Numbered from the stretch's first letter, positions 1 to 7,541 are shown. The stretch: 17,541 bases of DNA from Desulfobacterales bacterium (GCA_020052975.1 JAGVOC010000278.1:1-17541); one strand, 5' to 3'. Program-made: numbers and translations. Notes: generated by a model from the sequence alone, not told the origin.

Positions 1-1
1 C

Positions 2-331
2 ACCCCTGTTTATTTCGCGGACGTTACCGCGCAGATGAAAATGTTCATTGACCGTACCTATTCATATTACGTGCCTGATTTTTTAAATAAACCCGTGCCC
101 AGCCGCCTCTCCCCTGGAAAACAGCTTCTATTTATCCAGACCCAGGCCCAGCCCGGAGATAACTTTTTCAATGATATTTACCCAAAGTATGAATTCTTTT
201 TCCAGTTCCTGGGATTCAAAGACAACCACCTTATCCGGGTGACCGGCGTGAACGACGAAGGTGATGCCGTAAAACAGGAAAGCATCATGAAGCAGGCGGA
301 AGCGCTTGCCGCTAAAATCATCAATAATTAA
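2..331 (+). CDS. NADPH-dependent FMN reductase-like flavoprotein, 3' part only
   Basis: The reading frame is open from base 2, so the gene begins upstream of the window; 109 residues are visible. They begin TPVYFADVTAQMKMFIDR, the signature of the flavodoxin-fold FMN reductase / iron-sulfur flavoprotein family, where (S)P-x-Y-F/W-x-x-x-(S/T)AQMK-x-F-x-DR follows the third strand and packs against the flavin. An internal ATG at 35 exists, but starting there would cut this motif in half, so it is not the start. The remainder has the usual alternation of a hydrophobic strand (KQLLFIQTQ) and a C-terminal helix. The gene probably binds FMN and carries out electron transfer or reduction of a small acceptor in the cytoplasm; the substrate cannot be read from the sequence. 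The stop lies 20 nt before the next flavodoxin gene, so the two probably form one operon. Confidence 0.8.
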   Translation, partial: TPVYFADVTAQMKMFIDRTYSYYVPDFLNKPVPSRLSPGKQLLFIQTQAQPGDNFFNDIYPKYEFFFQFLGFKDNHLIRVTGVNDEGDAVKQESIMKQAEALAAKIINN

Positions 332-351
332 AAATAAGGAGGAGAAACTTC

Positions 352-1317
352 TTGGACAACAGACGTACTTTTTTGAAAAAAGGTTCATTGGCGCTGCTGG
401 CGCTTTCAACTTCAACATCTCTTTTTCCGGCGAAGGTGCATGCCGGAACGGAAATGACCGTCACCAATCCCAAAACCGCGGCCGTGATCTGGTACAGTCA
501 GACCGGAAACTCCGAAAGAACCGGAAGACTCATCGCGGAAACATTCACAAAAAAGGGACTGAACGTCACAGCGTCCGACTACAGGAATTTTGACCCGGAA
601 TCTATCGGCGCCTATGATCTGATAGTCGCCGGTTCTCCTGTGTACTATTATGATGTACCGGAAAATTTCAAACTCTGGCTCAAAAATCTGCCCGCAATAA
701 CCGGCAAGCCCTTTGCCTCCTATGTTACTTTCGGCGGTACAGGCGGCAACCAGCACAATACCGTCTGCACCCTGGCGGATCTGCTGGCTGAAAAAGGCGG
801 TGTCCCGGTGGGAATAGAAACCTTCGGCAACATGTCCACCTTTGCCATCACCTGGTCATACGGAAATGAAGCGCGAGTGCTGGAATACAAACACCTTCCG
901 GACGAAATAGCCTATGACAGGATGCGAACGTATGCCAGGTTGATATTAGACCGCGTGCACCAGGGGCAGGGCCTGGAAATCGAAAAAGACTGTGACTTCC
1001 GGGAACTGATCAAAAATTCTCCCTCCATATGGGCGACCAAGCTTTTCATATCCAATCATACCATCGACGGATCGAAATGCATCAAGTGCGGCACATGTCT
1101 TAAAAAATGTCCGGTGAACGCCATTGATCTTGAAAAAAATCATGTGAATACGGATGCGTGCATTGCCTGCCTGGGGTGCGTCAACAACTGCCCGACCGGC
1201 GCCGTTCACATGGAATTCATGGGCAAAGAAGTATACGGGTATTATGATTTTCTGGAAAAGAACCAGCTTCAGATACATCTTCCGGAGGAGTTGAAGAATC
1301 GGGTCAGAAGCCTTTAG
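352..1317 (+). CDS. Tat-exported flavodoxin / 2[4Fe-4S] ferredoxin fusion (EFR1-like)
   Basis: The 321-residue protein starts at TTG 352, preceded by a strong Shine-Dalgarno AAGGAGGAG. Residues 1-32 are a twin-arginine signal: NRRTFLKK, then a hydrophobic stretch GSLALLALSTSTSLF and a likely cleavage after VHA. Residues 42-200 form a flavodoxin domain with an FMN-phosphate loop YSQTGNSERT (48-57) and a second loop AGSPVYYYDVP (93-103). Residues 240-285 hold two CxxCxxCxxxCP clusters (Cys 243/246/249/253 and 270/273/276/280), the standard two-[4Fe-4S] ferredoxin. The domain order is that of the EFR1 flavodoxin-ferredoxin family. Such proteins are usually cytoplasmic; here the signal implies export of the folded, cofactor-loaded protein to the periplasm or its anchoring in the membrane. 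It lies 20 nt after another flavoprotein gene in the same direction. Electron donor and acceptor are unknown. Confidence 0.9.
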   Translation: MDNRRTFLKKGSLALLALSTSTSLFPAKVHAGTEMTVTNPKTAAVIWYSQTGNSERTGRLIAETFTKKGLNVTASDYRNFDPESIGAYDLIVAGSPVYYYDVPENFKLWLKNLPAITGKPFASYVTFGGTGGNQHNTVCTLADLLAEKGGVPVGIETFGNMSTFAITWSYGNEARVLEYKHLPDEIAYDRMRTYARLILDRVHQGQGLEIEKDCDFRELIKNSPSIWATKLFISNHTIDGSKCIKCGTCLKKCPVNAIDLEKNHVNTDACIACLGCVNNCPTGAVHMEFMGKEVYGYYDFLEKNQLQIHLPEELKNRVRSL

Positions 1318-1644
1318 CCGTTTCAGCAATCAATTTATGTTAACAGCTTGGAAGTAATCTCTGTGCCGATACCCGGCAACTGATATGACGCAATGCATCC
1401 GAAGTGTCTATTTTTGCTAATCTTGAGATATTCTGAATCTCTTATATTTAATATTAATAGCCAAGCACTTTCTGCACGAACGTCTCGTATTATCCGTATT
1501 ACGTATTACACACGTCCCATATTACACAGGAATTCAGAAGGTAATACTCATTTGTGACCAATCCCATCTTGACACAACAAGACCCTTTTCCTATACTGCC
1601 CATTCAAAAAGAGATTTATTATCCAACTTAAAAGACAAGATTAT
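1318..1644. other. AT-rich intergenic region without a recognisable gene
   Basis: No ORF of useful length is present and no clear terminator follows the flavodoxin operon. Around 1487-1533 there is an imperfect series of CGTATTA / CATATTAC-type units, possibly a decayed short tandem array. Base composition drops in GC from about 1400 onward and stays low through the next gene, which marks the left edge of the accessory island. Confidence 0.5.
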
Positions 1645-2559
1645 ATGATTATTAAACATCCGTTATTCGCAATTCCTAAAGATGATTTAGGATTAATCAG
1701 ATTTATGAATCTTGATAAGTTCGAACATCTCTTAATTACATCTTCACTATATTTTGTTAGAGCGGATAAATTGAAAACAGCAGATTCTTTGGAAGGAACG
1801 CTTACAAAAAAAGAATTCGAGTTTCTTAAAAGCAGAATGTTCGGCCCTGGTTTCTATAAAAGTCTTTCTAATTTCAAGATCAACGATAGAAGAATAAAGC
1901 CTGTGGCAATAGGGAGAACAGCCATTACGGGGGATAGAAACCTCGATTTGCGCAACATTAGAAGGGAATTTCAGAGAGTTTATGAAAATAGAAAGCAAGG
2001 GTTATTCATTAATTGTTGGTGTATTAGTGATCATGAGCTTAACCCGATGTGGAAAGCTTATACAGAAACAGGCAAGGGTGTGGCAATAAGAACAACTTTC
2101 AATAAATTGAAAAAAGCACTCGAAAATTCTGATAAGATAATTGCCAAGAAAATTAGTTATTGTGATTTTAATGATATATCTGCAGAAATCATTAAAAACC
2201 CTCCTATTATTTTCAAAGGTGGAATCATAGCTCTTCTAATAGACATGTTATTTAAGAAACACAGACCTTATGAAACGGAGCAGGAGTTAAGGCTTATATT
2301 AATGGATGAAGATTATCTCAGTCTTTATCCCAATAGCCCCATGATGCCAGATATTGATGTATCACTTCATAAAAACATAAAAGAATTTACATTGTCTAAT
2401 ATAGATTTAATCACTCTTGTAGATGAAATTATCTTGCATCCAGGCGCCACAGCAGAATTTATGGAATCGATGCATAAAATTATAACAAAAGATTGCAAAG
2501 AATTGCTCGACAGAATCGTATTTTCGAGAATTGATTCGAACCCTTATATTTTTGAGTAA
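1645..2559 (+). CDS. DUF2971 family protein
   Basis: This 304-residue protein matches DUF2971 by its recognisable blocks. An N-terminal segment (about 15-51: IRFMNLDKFEHLL, then LYFVRADKLKTADSLEG) resembles the 'lyf..p..fnDp.EG' block. The central block NCWCISDHELNPMWKAYTETGKGVAIRT (123-150, quoted in part) contains the near-invariant MW-x-x-Y and GxxI. The third block KKHRPYETEQELRLI (204-218) carries the E-x-E-x-R pattern. The biochemical activity of the family is not established, so no function is claimed. No clear Shine-Dalgarno precedes ATG 1645, so the start is uncertain. Codon use is strongly AT-rich (many ATT, AAT, AAA) compared with the flavodoxin operon on its left, consistent with horizontal acquisition. 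It stands alone, without an evident operon partner. Confidence 0.75.
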   Translation: MIIKHPLFAIPKDDLGLIRFMNLDKFEHLLITSSLYFVRADKLKTADSLEGTLTKKEFEFLKSRMFGPGFYKSLSNFKINDRRIKPVAIGRTAITGDRNLDLRNIRREFQRVYENRKQGLFINCWCISDHELNPMWKAYTETGKGVAIRTTFNKLKKALENSDKIIAKKISYCDFNDISAEIIKNPPIIFKGGIIALLIDMLFKKHRPYETEQELRLILMDEDYLSLYPNSPMMPDIDVSLHKNIKEFTLSNIDLITLVDEIILHPGATAEFMESMHKIITKDCKELLDRIVFSRIDSNPYIFE

Positions 2560-2627
2560 CATTGTAGTCCCTTTTTCTTGACGTTGGAACGGACATTCCT
2601 CTCAGCCTCCACAGCGCAGGGGTAGTC

Positions 2628-2819
2628 CTATGGGACATCTTAAACATTTAAACCGAATTACTGCTTAGCGATATTGTATTTTTTATATCCCCTGAATAAT
2701 TATCCGCCCCCTGACAAATATGTTTACAAGTTACGGCTGAGGCATGGCTTTTCTCTCCTGCTTTCTCGTAGAACAAAACGCCGACCCGCCGGATACGATC
2801 AATCAAGTCCGGGTCGCTG
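2628..2819. repeat. Duplicated segment, copy 1 (contains a nucleotidyltransferase 3' remnant)
   Basis: About 190 bp from CTATGGGAC through GGGTCGCTG match 7226-7416 closely, including the 3' end of a minus-strand MNT-type nucleotidyltransferase gene and its downstream DNA. The right edge lies 2 bp before the stop codon of the HigA gene. A shorter copy of the same gene tail is at 8310-8363. Confidence 0.8.
2737..2819 (-). pseudogene. MNT nucleotidyltransferase C-terminal remnant, copy 1
   Basis: Translated on the minus strand, 2819 down to 2745 reads SDPDLIDRIRRVGVLFYEKAGEKSHA, the conserved tail of small minimal nucleotidyltransferases that pair with HEPN proteins (xNPxLIDHIxRVGxxFYE). The N-terminal catalytic part (GSxxRG, DxD) is absent, and the original stop has been lost by a small indel compared with the copy at 7335. 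It cannot be functional. Confidence 0.6.
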
Positions 2820-2821
2820 CA

Positions 2822-3097
2822 TTAGGCTATATGAACCTGTAATCTTTTCCCCAGTGCATTGGCAACCCGCTTTAAAGTGGAAAGTTTGATATCCTCAGCA
2901 TGATTTTCTATTCTGGAAATAGCAGTCTTCTTTGTTTTGAGACGTCTTGCCAGTTCTTCCTGTGTCAGTCCTGCGGATTCTCTCGCCTGGCGCAATACAA
3001 CTCCGATTTTGAACTGTTCGTAGCCTTCATCAAAGCCTTCTGCAAATTCCTTATCTTTCTTTTTTCTGTTAACTATATATTTATCTAAATCACTCAT
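2822..3097 (-). CDS. higA: HigA-type antitoxin, XRE-family HTH protein
   Basis: The 91-residue protein has a short conserved N-terminal segment ([22 protein letters not shown]) typical of antitoxins of Gp49/HigB-like toxins, then a Cro/C1-type helix-turn-helix at about 34-65 ([32 protein letters not shown]) and a C-terminal dimerisation helix ([18 protein letters not shown]). It should neutralise the toxin encoded immediately upstream and repress the shared promoter. Its ATG (3097-3095) overlaps the toxin's TGA in an ATGA junction, so the two are translationally coupled; GAGGGAG just upstream is the ribosome-binding site. Toxin-first order is the HigBA arrangement, the reverse of most type II systems. 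Its stop lies next to a duplicated remnant segment. Confidence 0.88.
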   Translation of the reverse strand: MSDLDKYIVNRKKKDKEFAEGFDEGYEQFKIGVVLRQARESAGLTQEELARRLKTKKTAISRIENHAEDIKLSTLKRVANALGKRLQVHIA

Positions 3098-3450
3098 ATC
3101 TTTCTCCCTCTGCTTAAAAAATCTTTCCTGTATTTCTCGGCTCGTTCAATTTCCTGTCTTGGCGTTTTCTGGGTTTTCTTTATGAAACCATGCGTCAATA
3201 TAACCACTGAATGGGTGTCAAAAAAGCAAAATATCCGGTATATATTAGAGCTATATTGAACCCTGCATTTCCATATCCCATCCGTACCAGCCAGCTTTTT
3301 AAAATATACGGATGGCAGGAATTCCAGATCCTCTAAAAGTTTGAGAGTCCATAATAATTTCTGGGCAACTTTGCCGGATAAAGAATCAAGAAACTCCCGA
3401 ACAGGACATTTCCCATCGATAGTCGTATAGAAAATTACTGTTCGTTTCAT
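3094..3450 (-). CDS. higB: HigB/RelE-like toxin (phage Gp49 / DUF891 family)
   Basis: The 118-residue protein shows the family pattern: an N-terminal strand ([20 protein letters not shown]), a helical hairpin ([16 protein letters not shown]), GIWKCRV (58-64, the 'giwElRv' strand), NIYRIFCFF (69-77), [20 protein letters not shown] (82-101) and a basic tail. Gp49/HigB-like RelE-fold toxins are ribosome-dependent mRNA interferases; basic residues K91/K92, K95, R72 and R98 lie where the family carries them. The reading frame is full length with no disruption, so the system is probably active. No good Shine-Dalgarno precedes ATG 3450, and the predicted -10 box ends only 6 nt upstream, so the transcript is nearly leaderless. 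Confidence 0.9.
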   Translation of the reverse strand: MKRTVIFYTTIDGKCPVREFLDSLSGKVAQKLLWTLKLLEDLEFLPSVYFKKLAGTDGIWKCRVQYSSNIYRIFCFFDTHSVVILTHGFIKKTQKTPRQEIERAEKYRKDFLSRGRKI

Positions 3451-3453
3451 GGT

Positions 3454-3485
3454 TGTATGTTAACCTGTATGTTAACTGTTGTCAA
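3454..3485 (-). promoter_or_regulatory. higBA promoter with direct-repeat operator
   Basis: On the minus strand, TTGACA (3485-3480) and TAACAT (3462-3457) are separated by exactly 17 bp, a near-consensus sigma-70 promoter. Two 11-bp direct repeats, GTTAACATACA in minus orientation (3476-3466 and 3464-3454), have a 12-bp period and cover the spacer and the -10 box. Each contains the palindrome GTTAAC. This is where the HigA helix-turn-helix protein or the HigBA complex would be expected to bind and autorepress. Confidence 0.75.
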
Positions 3486-3584
3486 GTTGGTTTGTAAGTA
3501 CCGTTAAAAATCCAGTTGGTAGGACGCATTAAAATTCTGATATGACGATCGAAATCTGGCACTTGATCATACCACGTACAGCTT

Positions 3585-4331
3585 TCACTTCTTTTCGCCC
3601 CGGAGTGTCTCGGCGGCATAGCCCCACCCTTTACAGGAAGGAACGTCTATCATGATGAATTCAGCTGATTCCTTTGCTTTCAGGATGAGTAGTTCTTCGA
3701 TGTCGATTCGTGCCTGGTCGTTGGCGGACAGCGTTTGTTCATTGGTATAAATAGAGCCTTTTGCAAGGTAAACAAATATTCGCCTCTCCGGGGTATTCTC
3801 AAAACTAACAGATCTTCCCTTGTCAAGATCACAGCGGTAGATGGTTGCGTCAGTGTGAAAGGTGACTGTACCTGTTTTTCCCTGACCGGAAGCCACAGGA
3901 AAAAGGTTGTTCTTCCAGTCGGAGGCTTTGAAAGTCCTTTGATCATATGTCGGAGTAAGTCCATGTTTATCCGGGAAGATCCATATCTGATAAAAATGTA
4001 CTGGTTCGTCCGCGAGATTGAACTCGGAATGAGTGAGTCCTGTTCCTGCTGACATGCGCTGTACATCCCCGGGCCTGATTACGGTCTTGTTGCCCATGCT
4101 GTCCTTATGGGTCATCTCTCCCTGAAGGACAATGGTCACGATTTCCATTTCTTTGTGTGGATGGGTTGGGAAACCTGTTCCGGGCTCAACAATATCGTCA
4201 TTGAATACCCGCAAGGCTCCGAACTGGATATTGTGCGGATCGAAGTAGCTGGAGAACGAGAAAAGCCAATAAGTTTTCAGCCATCCAAAATCAGAAAAAT
4301 GACGGTTGCCCGCTTTGATTATCTCTATCAT
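3585..4331 (-). CDS. Pirin family protein (YhhW-type bicupin)
   Basis: A bicupin of 248 residues from ATG 4331. This start is chosen over the upstream in-frame ATG at 4355 because AAGGA sits just before it, and because it places the metal ligands at His57, His59 (FPTHPHKEMEI), His101 and Glu103 (GTGLTHSEFN), the positions reported for E. coli YhhW. The N-terminal cupin holds GTGFPTHPHKEMEIVTIVLQG and a second block RPGDVQRMSAGTGLTHSEFN; the C-terminal cupin is degenerate, as usual. YhhW-type pirins have quercetin 2,3-dioxygenase activity in vitro, but their physiological substrate is unsettled. The gene is complete and transcribed toward the HigBA promoter region, with no obvious operon partner. 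Confidence 0.9.
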   Translation of the reverse strand: MIEIIKAGNRHFSDFGWLKTYWLFSFSSYFDPHNIQFGALRVFNDDIVEPGTGFPTHPHKEMEIVTIVLQGEMTHKDSMGNKTVIRPGDVQRMSAGTGLTHSEFNLADEPVHFYQIWIFPDKHGLTPTYDQRTFKASDWKNNLFPVASGQGKTGTVTFHTDATIYRCDLDKGRSVSFENTPERRIFVYLAKGSIYTNEQTLSANDQARIDIEELLILKAKESAEFIMIDVPSCKGWGYAAETLRGEKK

Positions 4332-4416
4332 TTCTTTTTTCCTTATATCACACATAAACGTCGAGTGTAAGCTAAGCGGCTTTACAGCATTAGCTCCAAG
4401 CTCTGTTTAAGCGCTG

Positions 4417-4737
4417 TCACTCAACAACGACGGCCGTGCCGCTTGCCGAAACCATTAGCATTCCATTTTTTTGACCAAGTACCTCGTAGTCCAAATCGAC
4501 ACCGACTACGGCGTTGGCACCAACCTCTTGTGCGCGCTGCTGGAGTTCCTGTAAAGCTATTTCGCGCGCCCGCTGCAGTTCCCGCTCATAGGTTGCCGAC
4601 CGTCCGCCAACGAGATCACGGATTCCGGCAAATAGATCTTTGAACAGGTTGGCACCCAGAATGGCTTCTCCTGTAACGATACCGCAGTACCTGGTGATCC
4701 GTTTGCCATCGATACTCGGAGTAGTGGTAATTTGCAT
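4417..4737 (-). CDS. YbjQ / UPF0145 family protein
   Basis: The protein is 106 residues from ATG 4737. This start has AGGAG 6 nt upstream and gives the usual family length; the in-frame ATG at 4761 does not. Family features are [21 protein letters not shown] (quoted in part), [25 protein letters not shown], the helix [16 protein letters not shown], and the strand-rich end [15 protein letters not shown] followed by the SASGTAVVV strand. UPF0145 proteins form ring-shaped pentamers or decamers; the old label 'heavy-metal binding' is structural inference and no activity is assigned here. The first third of this gene and its upstream region are duplicated, in damaged form, at 8361-8474. Confidence 0.9.
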   Translation of the reverse strand: MQITTTPSIDGKRITRYCGIVTGEAILGANLFKDLFAGIRDLVGGRSATYERELQRAREIALQELQQRAQEVGANAVVGVDLDYEVLGQKNGMLMVSASGTAVVVE

Positions 4738-5105
4738 TTGGTTCTCCTCATTTGGGGTCAATCAATAGATGGTATCTCAGGTTGTTACGATGGTCGAACA
4801 GGTTATTCTAAAGTTACCGGATAACTCCACTTCTAACAAGATATCTTCTGGTCTGGACAAAGTTAATCTATCCGTTATCTTCGCGATTCATGATTGCCTC
4901 GCCCGACAGATACGACATAAATATTTTAAATAATACATAATATCTTAACAATTATTTTAAACCATTTATTTCCATTTCTCGGTAAAACCGGTTTCGCAGG
5001 ATAGTTTTCCTGCCGGTAGCAAGAAGAATTCGGCAATACGCAAGAACGGGATAACAGAACATGACAGCCCCGACGCTTAAATCTTCATACAGGCAAAAGC
5101 GTGAA
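4625..5105. repeat. Duplicated ybjQ-promoter-Cys-protein segment, copy A
   Basis: This segment matches 8361-8823 along almost its whole length. It covers the 5' third of ybjQ, the AT-rich divergent promoter region and the first codons of the small Cys-rich protein gene. Copy A has about 25 extra bases near 5000-5030. In copy A ybjQ is intact and the Cys-protein gene is truncated; in copy B the reverse holds. Confidence 0.85.
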
Positions 5106-5132
5106 AAAGTCGGGAAGGGTATTCTGTTCTAA
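5061..5132 (+). pseudogene. Truncated copy A of the small Cys-rich protein gene
   Basis: ATG 5061 reads MTAPTLKSSYRQKREKVGKG and stops after 23 codons. The first 15 residues match the intact gene at 8771 (MTASTLKSAYRQKRD), and the upstream GGGATAAC block is shared. All Cys-containing sequence is lost. Confidence 0.75.
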
Positions 5133-5155
5133 ATAGACTTGGCCCCATTCTCTGT

Positions 5156-6067
5156 CTATCCCAGTTTCTTCTTTGCCGGTCTAATCTCATACAACGATTG
5201 ATCCTCCATTACGACGCATGTCTGCTCTATGTTGGCCTTTTCAAAGAGCAGCTTTACGCTCGAAAAAAGACCAGAGTTTTCGGCTTTCAGGTATCGCGCC
5301 GTCATCCTGCAATACTCGGGATCAATTTCAACGCCAATACTGTTACGGCCCGTTCTCAGAGCTGCAACCATCGTTGTGCCCGAGCCACAGAATGGATCAA
5401 GTACAGTATCTCCGACGAACGAGAACATTCGCACCAACCGCATGGCCAGTTCTAAAGGAAACGGTGCTGGGTGGTGTTTTGTTGAAGCTCCGGTGATGTT
5501 CCATATTTGTTGAAACCAACGGTGAAACTCTTCTTTAGTTAGTTTGCTCGCCTCGCGTTGTGCCTCCGTCGGTTTTCTATATCCACCGGGCTTCCTCTGC
5601 ATGAGGATGAACTCCATATCATTCTTTATGATCGCGTTGGGTTCATAGGGTTTGCCGAGGAACTTTGAGCCGTTTGTAACTTCGTATGAGGCATTGGCAA
5701 TTTTGTGCCACACAATTGGATTGAGGTTATCAAAACCAAGACGCCGGCAGATGACACATATATCGGCATGAAGGGGAAACACAAGATGCCGTCCGAAGCT
5801 GCGTCGTGCTACACAGACGTCCCCAACAACACAGACCAACCGTCCCCCCGGAACTAGGATACGTAATACGTGCTCCCAGACTTTTTCTAACTCGGCCAGA
5901 AATGCTTCATAATCCTGAAGATGACCGAGCTGATCGGGGTTTTCGTTGTAGCGTTTGAGGTTCCAATATGGCGGGGATGTGACGACGAGGTGCACCGACT
6001 CGTCCTCCAAGAAAGATAAGTCCCTTGCATCATCATTAATCAGTCGGTGTAATGTGGTTGACTTCAT
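5156..6067 (-). CDS. Type II DNA methyltransferase (beta-class, TSPPY, N4-cytosine or N6-adenine)
   Basis: The protein is 303 residues from ATG 6067, four bases after the stop of the endonuclease gene; longer in-frame starts up to 6169 would run inside that gene. Motif IV TSPPYW (30-35) comes before the SAM-binding motif I DPFCGSGTT (224-232), followed by GVEIDPEY (245-252). This order defines the beta class of amino-methyltransferases. TSPPY is more common in N4-cytosine enzymes and DPPY/NPPY in N6-adenine enzymes, so m4C is the favoured but unproven product. HHPAPFP (199-204 region) is also typical. The target-recognition region should be about 85-200. It protects host DNA from the endonuclease encoded just upstream. 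It belongs to the PF01555 family. Confidence 0.9.
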   Translation of the reverse strand: MKSTTLHRLINDDARDLSFLEDESVHLVVTSPPYWNLKRYNENPDQLGHLQDYEAFLAELEKVWEHVLRILVPGGRLVCVVGDVCVARRSFGRHLVFPLHADICVICRRLGFDNLNPIVWHKIANASYEVTNGSKFLGKPYEPNAIIKNDMEFILMQRKPGGYRKPTEAQREASKLTKEEFHRWFQQIWNITGASTKHHPAPFPLELAMRLVRMFSFVGDTVLDPFCGSGTTMVAALRTGRNSIGVEIDPEYCRMTARYLKAENSGLFSSVKLLFEKANIEQTCVVMEDQSLYEIRPAKKKLG

Positions 6068-6071
6068 AGGC

Positions 6072-6803
6072 TCACAAAAAGGTCGCCACATGTGCGACAA
6101 GTAGTTTGGCGAAACGTTCGATTGAAAGATCATCAGCAGGAGTCTTATAAATGCCGTTAAGACCTTCATGACTTGAAGAGGTTATGAAGGCAGAGGCGGT
6201 ATAGTGGCGCTCCAATACGAGTTTCCGACAGAACAGTTCATACCGGCGCATGTACGATGCACCGAGGAACTCGGGAAACACTTTGAAGTGAGGTTCCTTT
6301 ACACCCACAGGCCGATTGGATGCCTCACAATCTTCCAGCATAAAAAAATAGCCAAGAAATGGTTGAGGACTTTCAATGTATGCTCTCTCACGGAAAGCCG
6401 TCCAAAGGTCCAGGGCACTGCCCATTGCTTCTTCTGTTCTGTTGTTGAAATTGTTGCCAAAAGATGGCCCCACTTGGGATTTAGCTTCAATGGCAGCGAT
6501 CAACATACGGTCGTGTATGACGAGCAGGTCCCATTCTTTGGTTGGGCGGAAAAAACCGGGAAGTTCAACTGCCTTCTTTCGAAATACATAATGAAGGGGA
6601 ATTCCTGCTTGTGTGACAAGTCCGGTGAAGAGGTCAATAAACCCGTCCATCTGAGCGCCGCCGGTGACGGCACTGCGGAGGCCTTGATCGGCCCTTCCAC
6701 CCGTTTTCTGCTTGTTCCGCTGGGCAGCCCTTGTTTGCCAGTAGTGGGCCACCGCTTTAGCGACTTGATTGTCTGCATGCGGTGTATTTTTATGAGTATC
6801 CAT
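6072..6803 (-). CDS. PaeR7I/XhoI-type type II restriction endonuclease
   Basis: The 243-residue protein has the hallmarks of the XhoI/PaeR7I endonuclease family. AVAHYWQTR (18-25), GLRSAVTGGAQMDGFIDL (41-58) and the PD-(D/E)xK-like core KEWDLLVIHDRMLIAAIEAKSQVGP form the characteristic stretch; D92, E106 and K108 are the probable catalytic residues. The block PFLGYFFMLED (148-158) follows. Known members cut CTCGAG, but specificity here is inferred only. A CTCGAG site occurs in this window at 14301-14306. The frame is intact and ends four bases before the methyltransferase ATG, so endonuclease and methyltransferase are co-transcribed, endonuclease first. No controller (C) protein gene is seen upstream. 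The ribosome-binding site is weak. Confidence 0.88.
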   Translation of the reverse strand: MDTHKNTPHADNQVAKAVAHYWQTRAAQRNKQKTGGRADQGLRSAVTGGAQMDGFIDLFTGLVTQAGIPLHYVFRKKAVELPGFFRPTKEWDLLVIHDRMLIAAIEAKSQVGPSFGNNFNNRTEEAMGSALDLWTAFRERAYIESPQPFLGYFFMLEDCEASNRPVGVKEPHFKVFPEFLGASYMRRYELFCRKLVLERHYTASAFITSSSHEGLNGIYKTPADDLSIERFAKLLVAHVATFL

Positions 6804-7080
6804 AATAAGAGAAGCCTATCAAATTCCTCAATGTTTTTCCAGATTATTGTGGAGGTCAACGAGTTAGTGCATAGTTTCCGAGTTACTTTACAATGGAGAA
6901 GATTCTGCGTGCACTTCGCTATCATCTTATATTTCTTATATATTTTATCTATATAGTCTTGACAAGTATTATCTGCACTTGTATCTTTTTCCAAGTTATC
7001 ATGTAATTTGGAGGACTAACACTTTTTAGGAGAATTCCCCGACGGGATAACAAGGAAAGACTGTGGAATAATAACAGAAA
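6804..7080. other. AT-rich intergenic region with opposing candidate promoters
   Basis: No gene is seen. On the plus strand TTGACA (6959-6964) and TATCTT (6982-6987) with 17-bp spacing face the truncated Cys-protein copy at 7081, probably a relic promoter. On the minus strand TTGTCA with TATATA 17 bp further on (within 6940-6970) is a candidate promoter for the restriction-modification operon. Confidence 0.4.
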
Positions 7081-7155
7081 ATGACAGACTCGAAAATTAA
7101 ATCTTCATACAGGCAAAAGCGGGATAAAGCCAAGGAAAGCAATTGCAACTGCTGA
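7081..7155 (+). pseudogene. Truncated copy C of the small Cys-rich protein gene
   Basis: ATG 7081 reads MTDSKIKSSYRQKRDKAKES then NCNC and a TGA. Residues 7-24 match the intact gene at 8771 almost exactly, and similarity stops within a base or two of the TGA. Downstream, 7160-7200 carries a TGGGGTCGGGCCAAGTT block of unknown origin, then the MNT-tail duplication begins. Confidence 0.75.
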
Positions 7156-7225
7156 AACCTTATGGGGTCGGGCCAAGTTAACTATTTGATATCTAAAATT
7201 TAACATTCCCAAAGCTGGGAGCATT

Positions 7226-7416
7226 CTATGGGACGTCTTAAACTTTTAAACCAAATTAATACATAGCGATATTGTATTTTTTATATCCCCCGAATAATTA
7301 TTCGCTCCCTGACAAATATGCCTATAAGCTACGGTCAGGCACGGCTTCTCTCTCCGGCTTTCTCATAGAATAAAACGCCAACCCGCCGGATATGGTCAAT
7401 CACGTCCGGGTCGCTG
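7226..7416. repeat. Duplicated segment, copy 2 (nucleotidyltransferase tail and flank)
   Basis: This is the partner of 2628-2819, with scattered substitutions and small indels over about 190 bp. It extends past the coding tail into the downstream AT-rich flank, so it is a DNA duplication and not just shared protein homology. Confidence 0.8.
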
Positions 7417-7541
7417 ATGTTATGAAACAGGGATAAATCGAATGTGTAGGGCAGGAGCAGGCCGTCTATCTCTTCCATGAAACGGTAGAGGATATTCAGG
7501 GTCAGCAGTAAAACGCAGGCCAAGCTTAGCCTCAATTGCAT
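7335..7541 (-). pseudogene. MNT nucleotidyltransferase 3' fragment, copy 2
   Basis: The readable frame of 68 codons contains RFMEEIDGLLLPYTFDLSLF followed by the HNISDPDVIDHIRRVGVLFYEKAG block, the C-terminal half of small nucleotidyltransferases of the HEPN-MNT toxin-antitoxin type (conserved: LPYxxDLSLF, then DHIxRVG and FYE). The catalytic GSxxRG and DxD motifs that should precede it are missing. The sequence upstream of about 7490 is unrelated, and a stop codon lies directly before the ATG. No HEPN gene is nearby. This is the longest of three remnants in the window. Confidence 0.7.

Noticed and set aside
6204..6956. 250-codon plus-strand ORF
   Set aside because: It lies antisense to the XhoI-like endonuclease, whose motifs are clear; its own translation shows no domain and it has no ribosome-binding site.
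6500..6994. 164-codon minus-strand ORF, considered as a controller protein for the restriction system
   Set aside because: It overlaps the endonuclease gene in another frame, lacks a helix-turn-helix pattern and reads like shadow coding.
7081..7155. TGA aligned with Cys25 in the truncated Cys-protein copy, as a second selenocysteine codon
   Set aside because: Similarity to the intact gene ends within about two bases of the TGA and the downstream frame is unrelated, so this is a deletion junction and not a Cys-to-Sec replacement.
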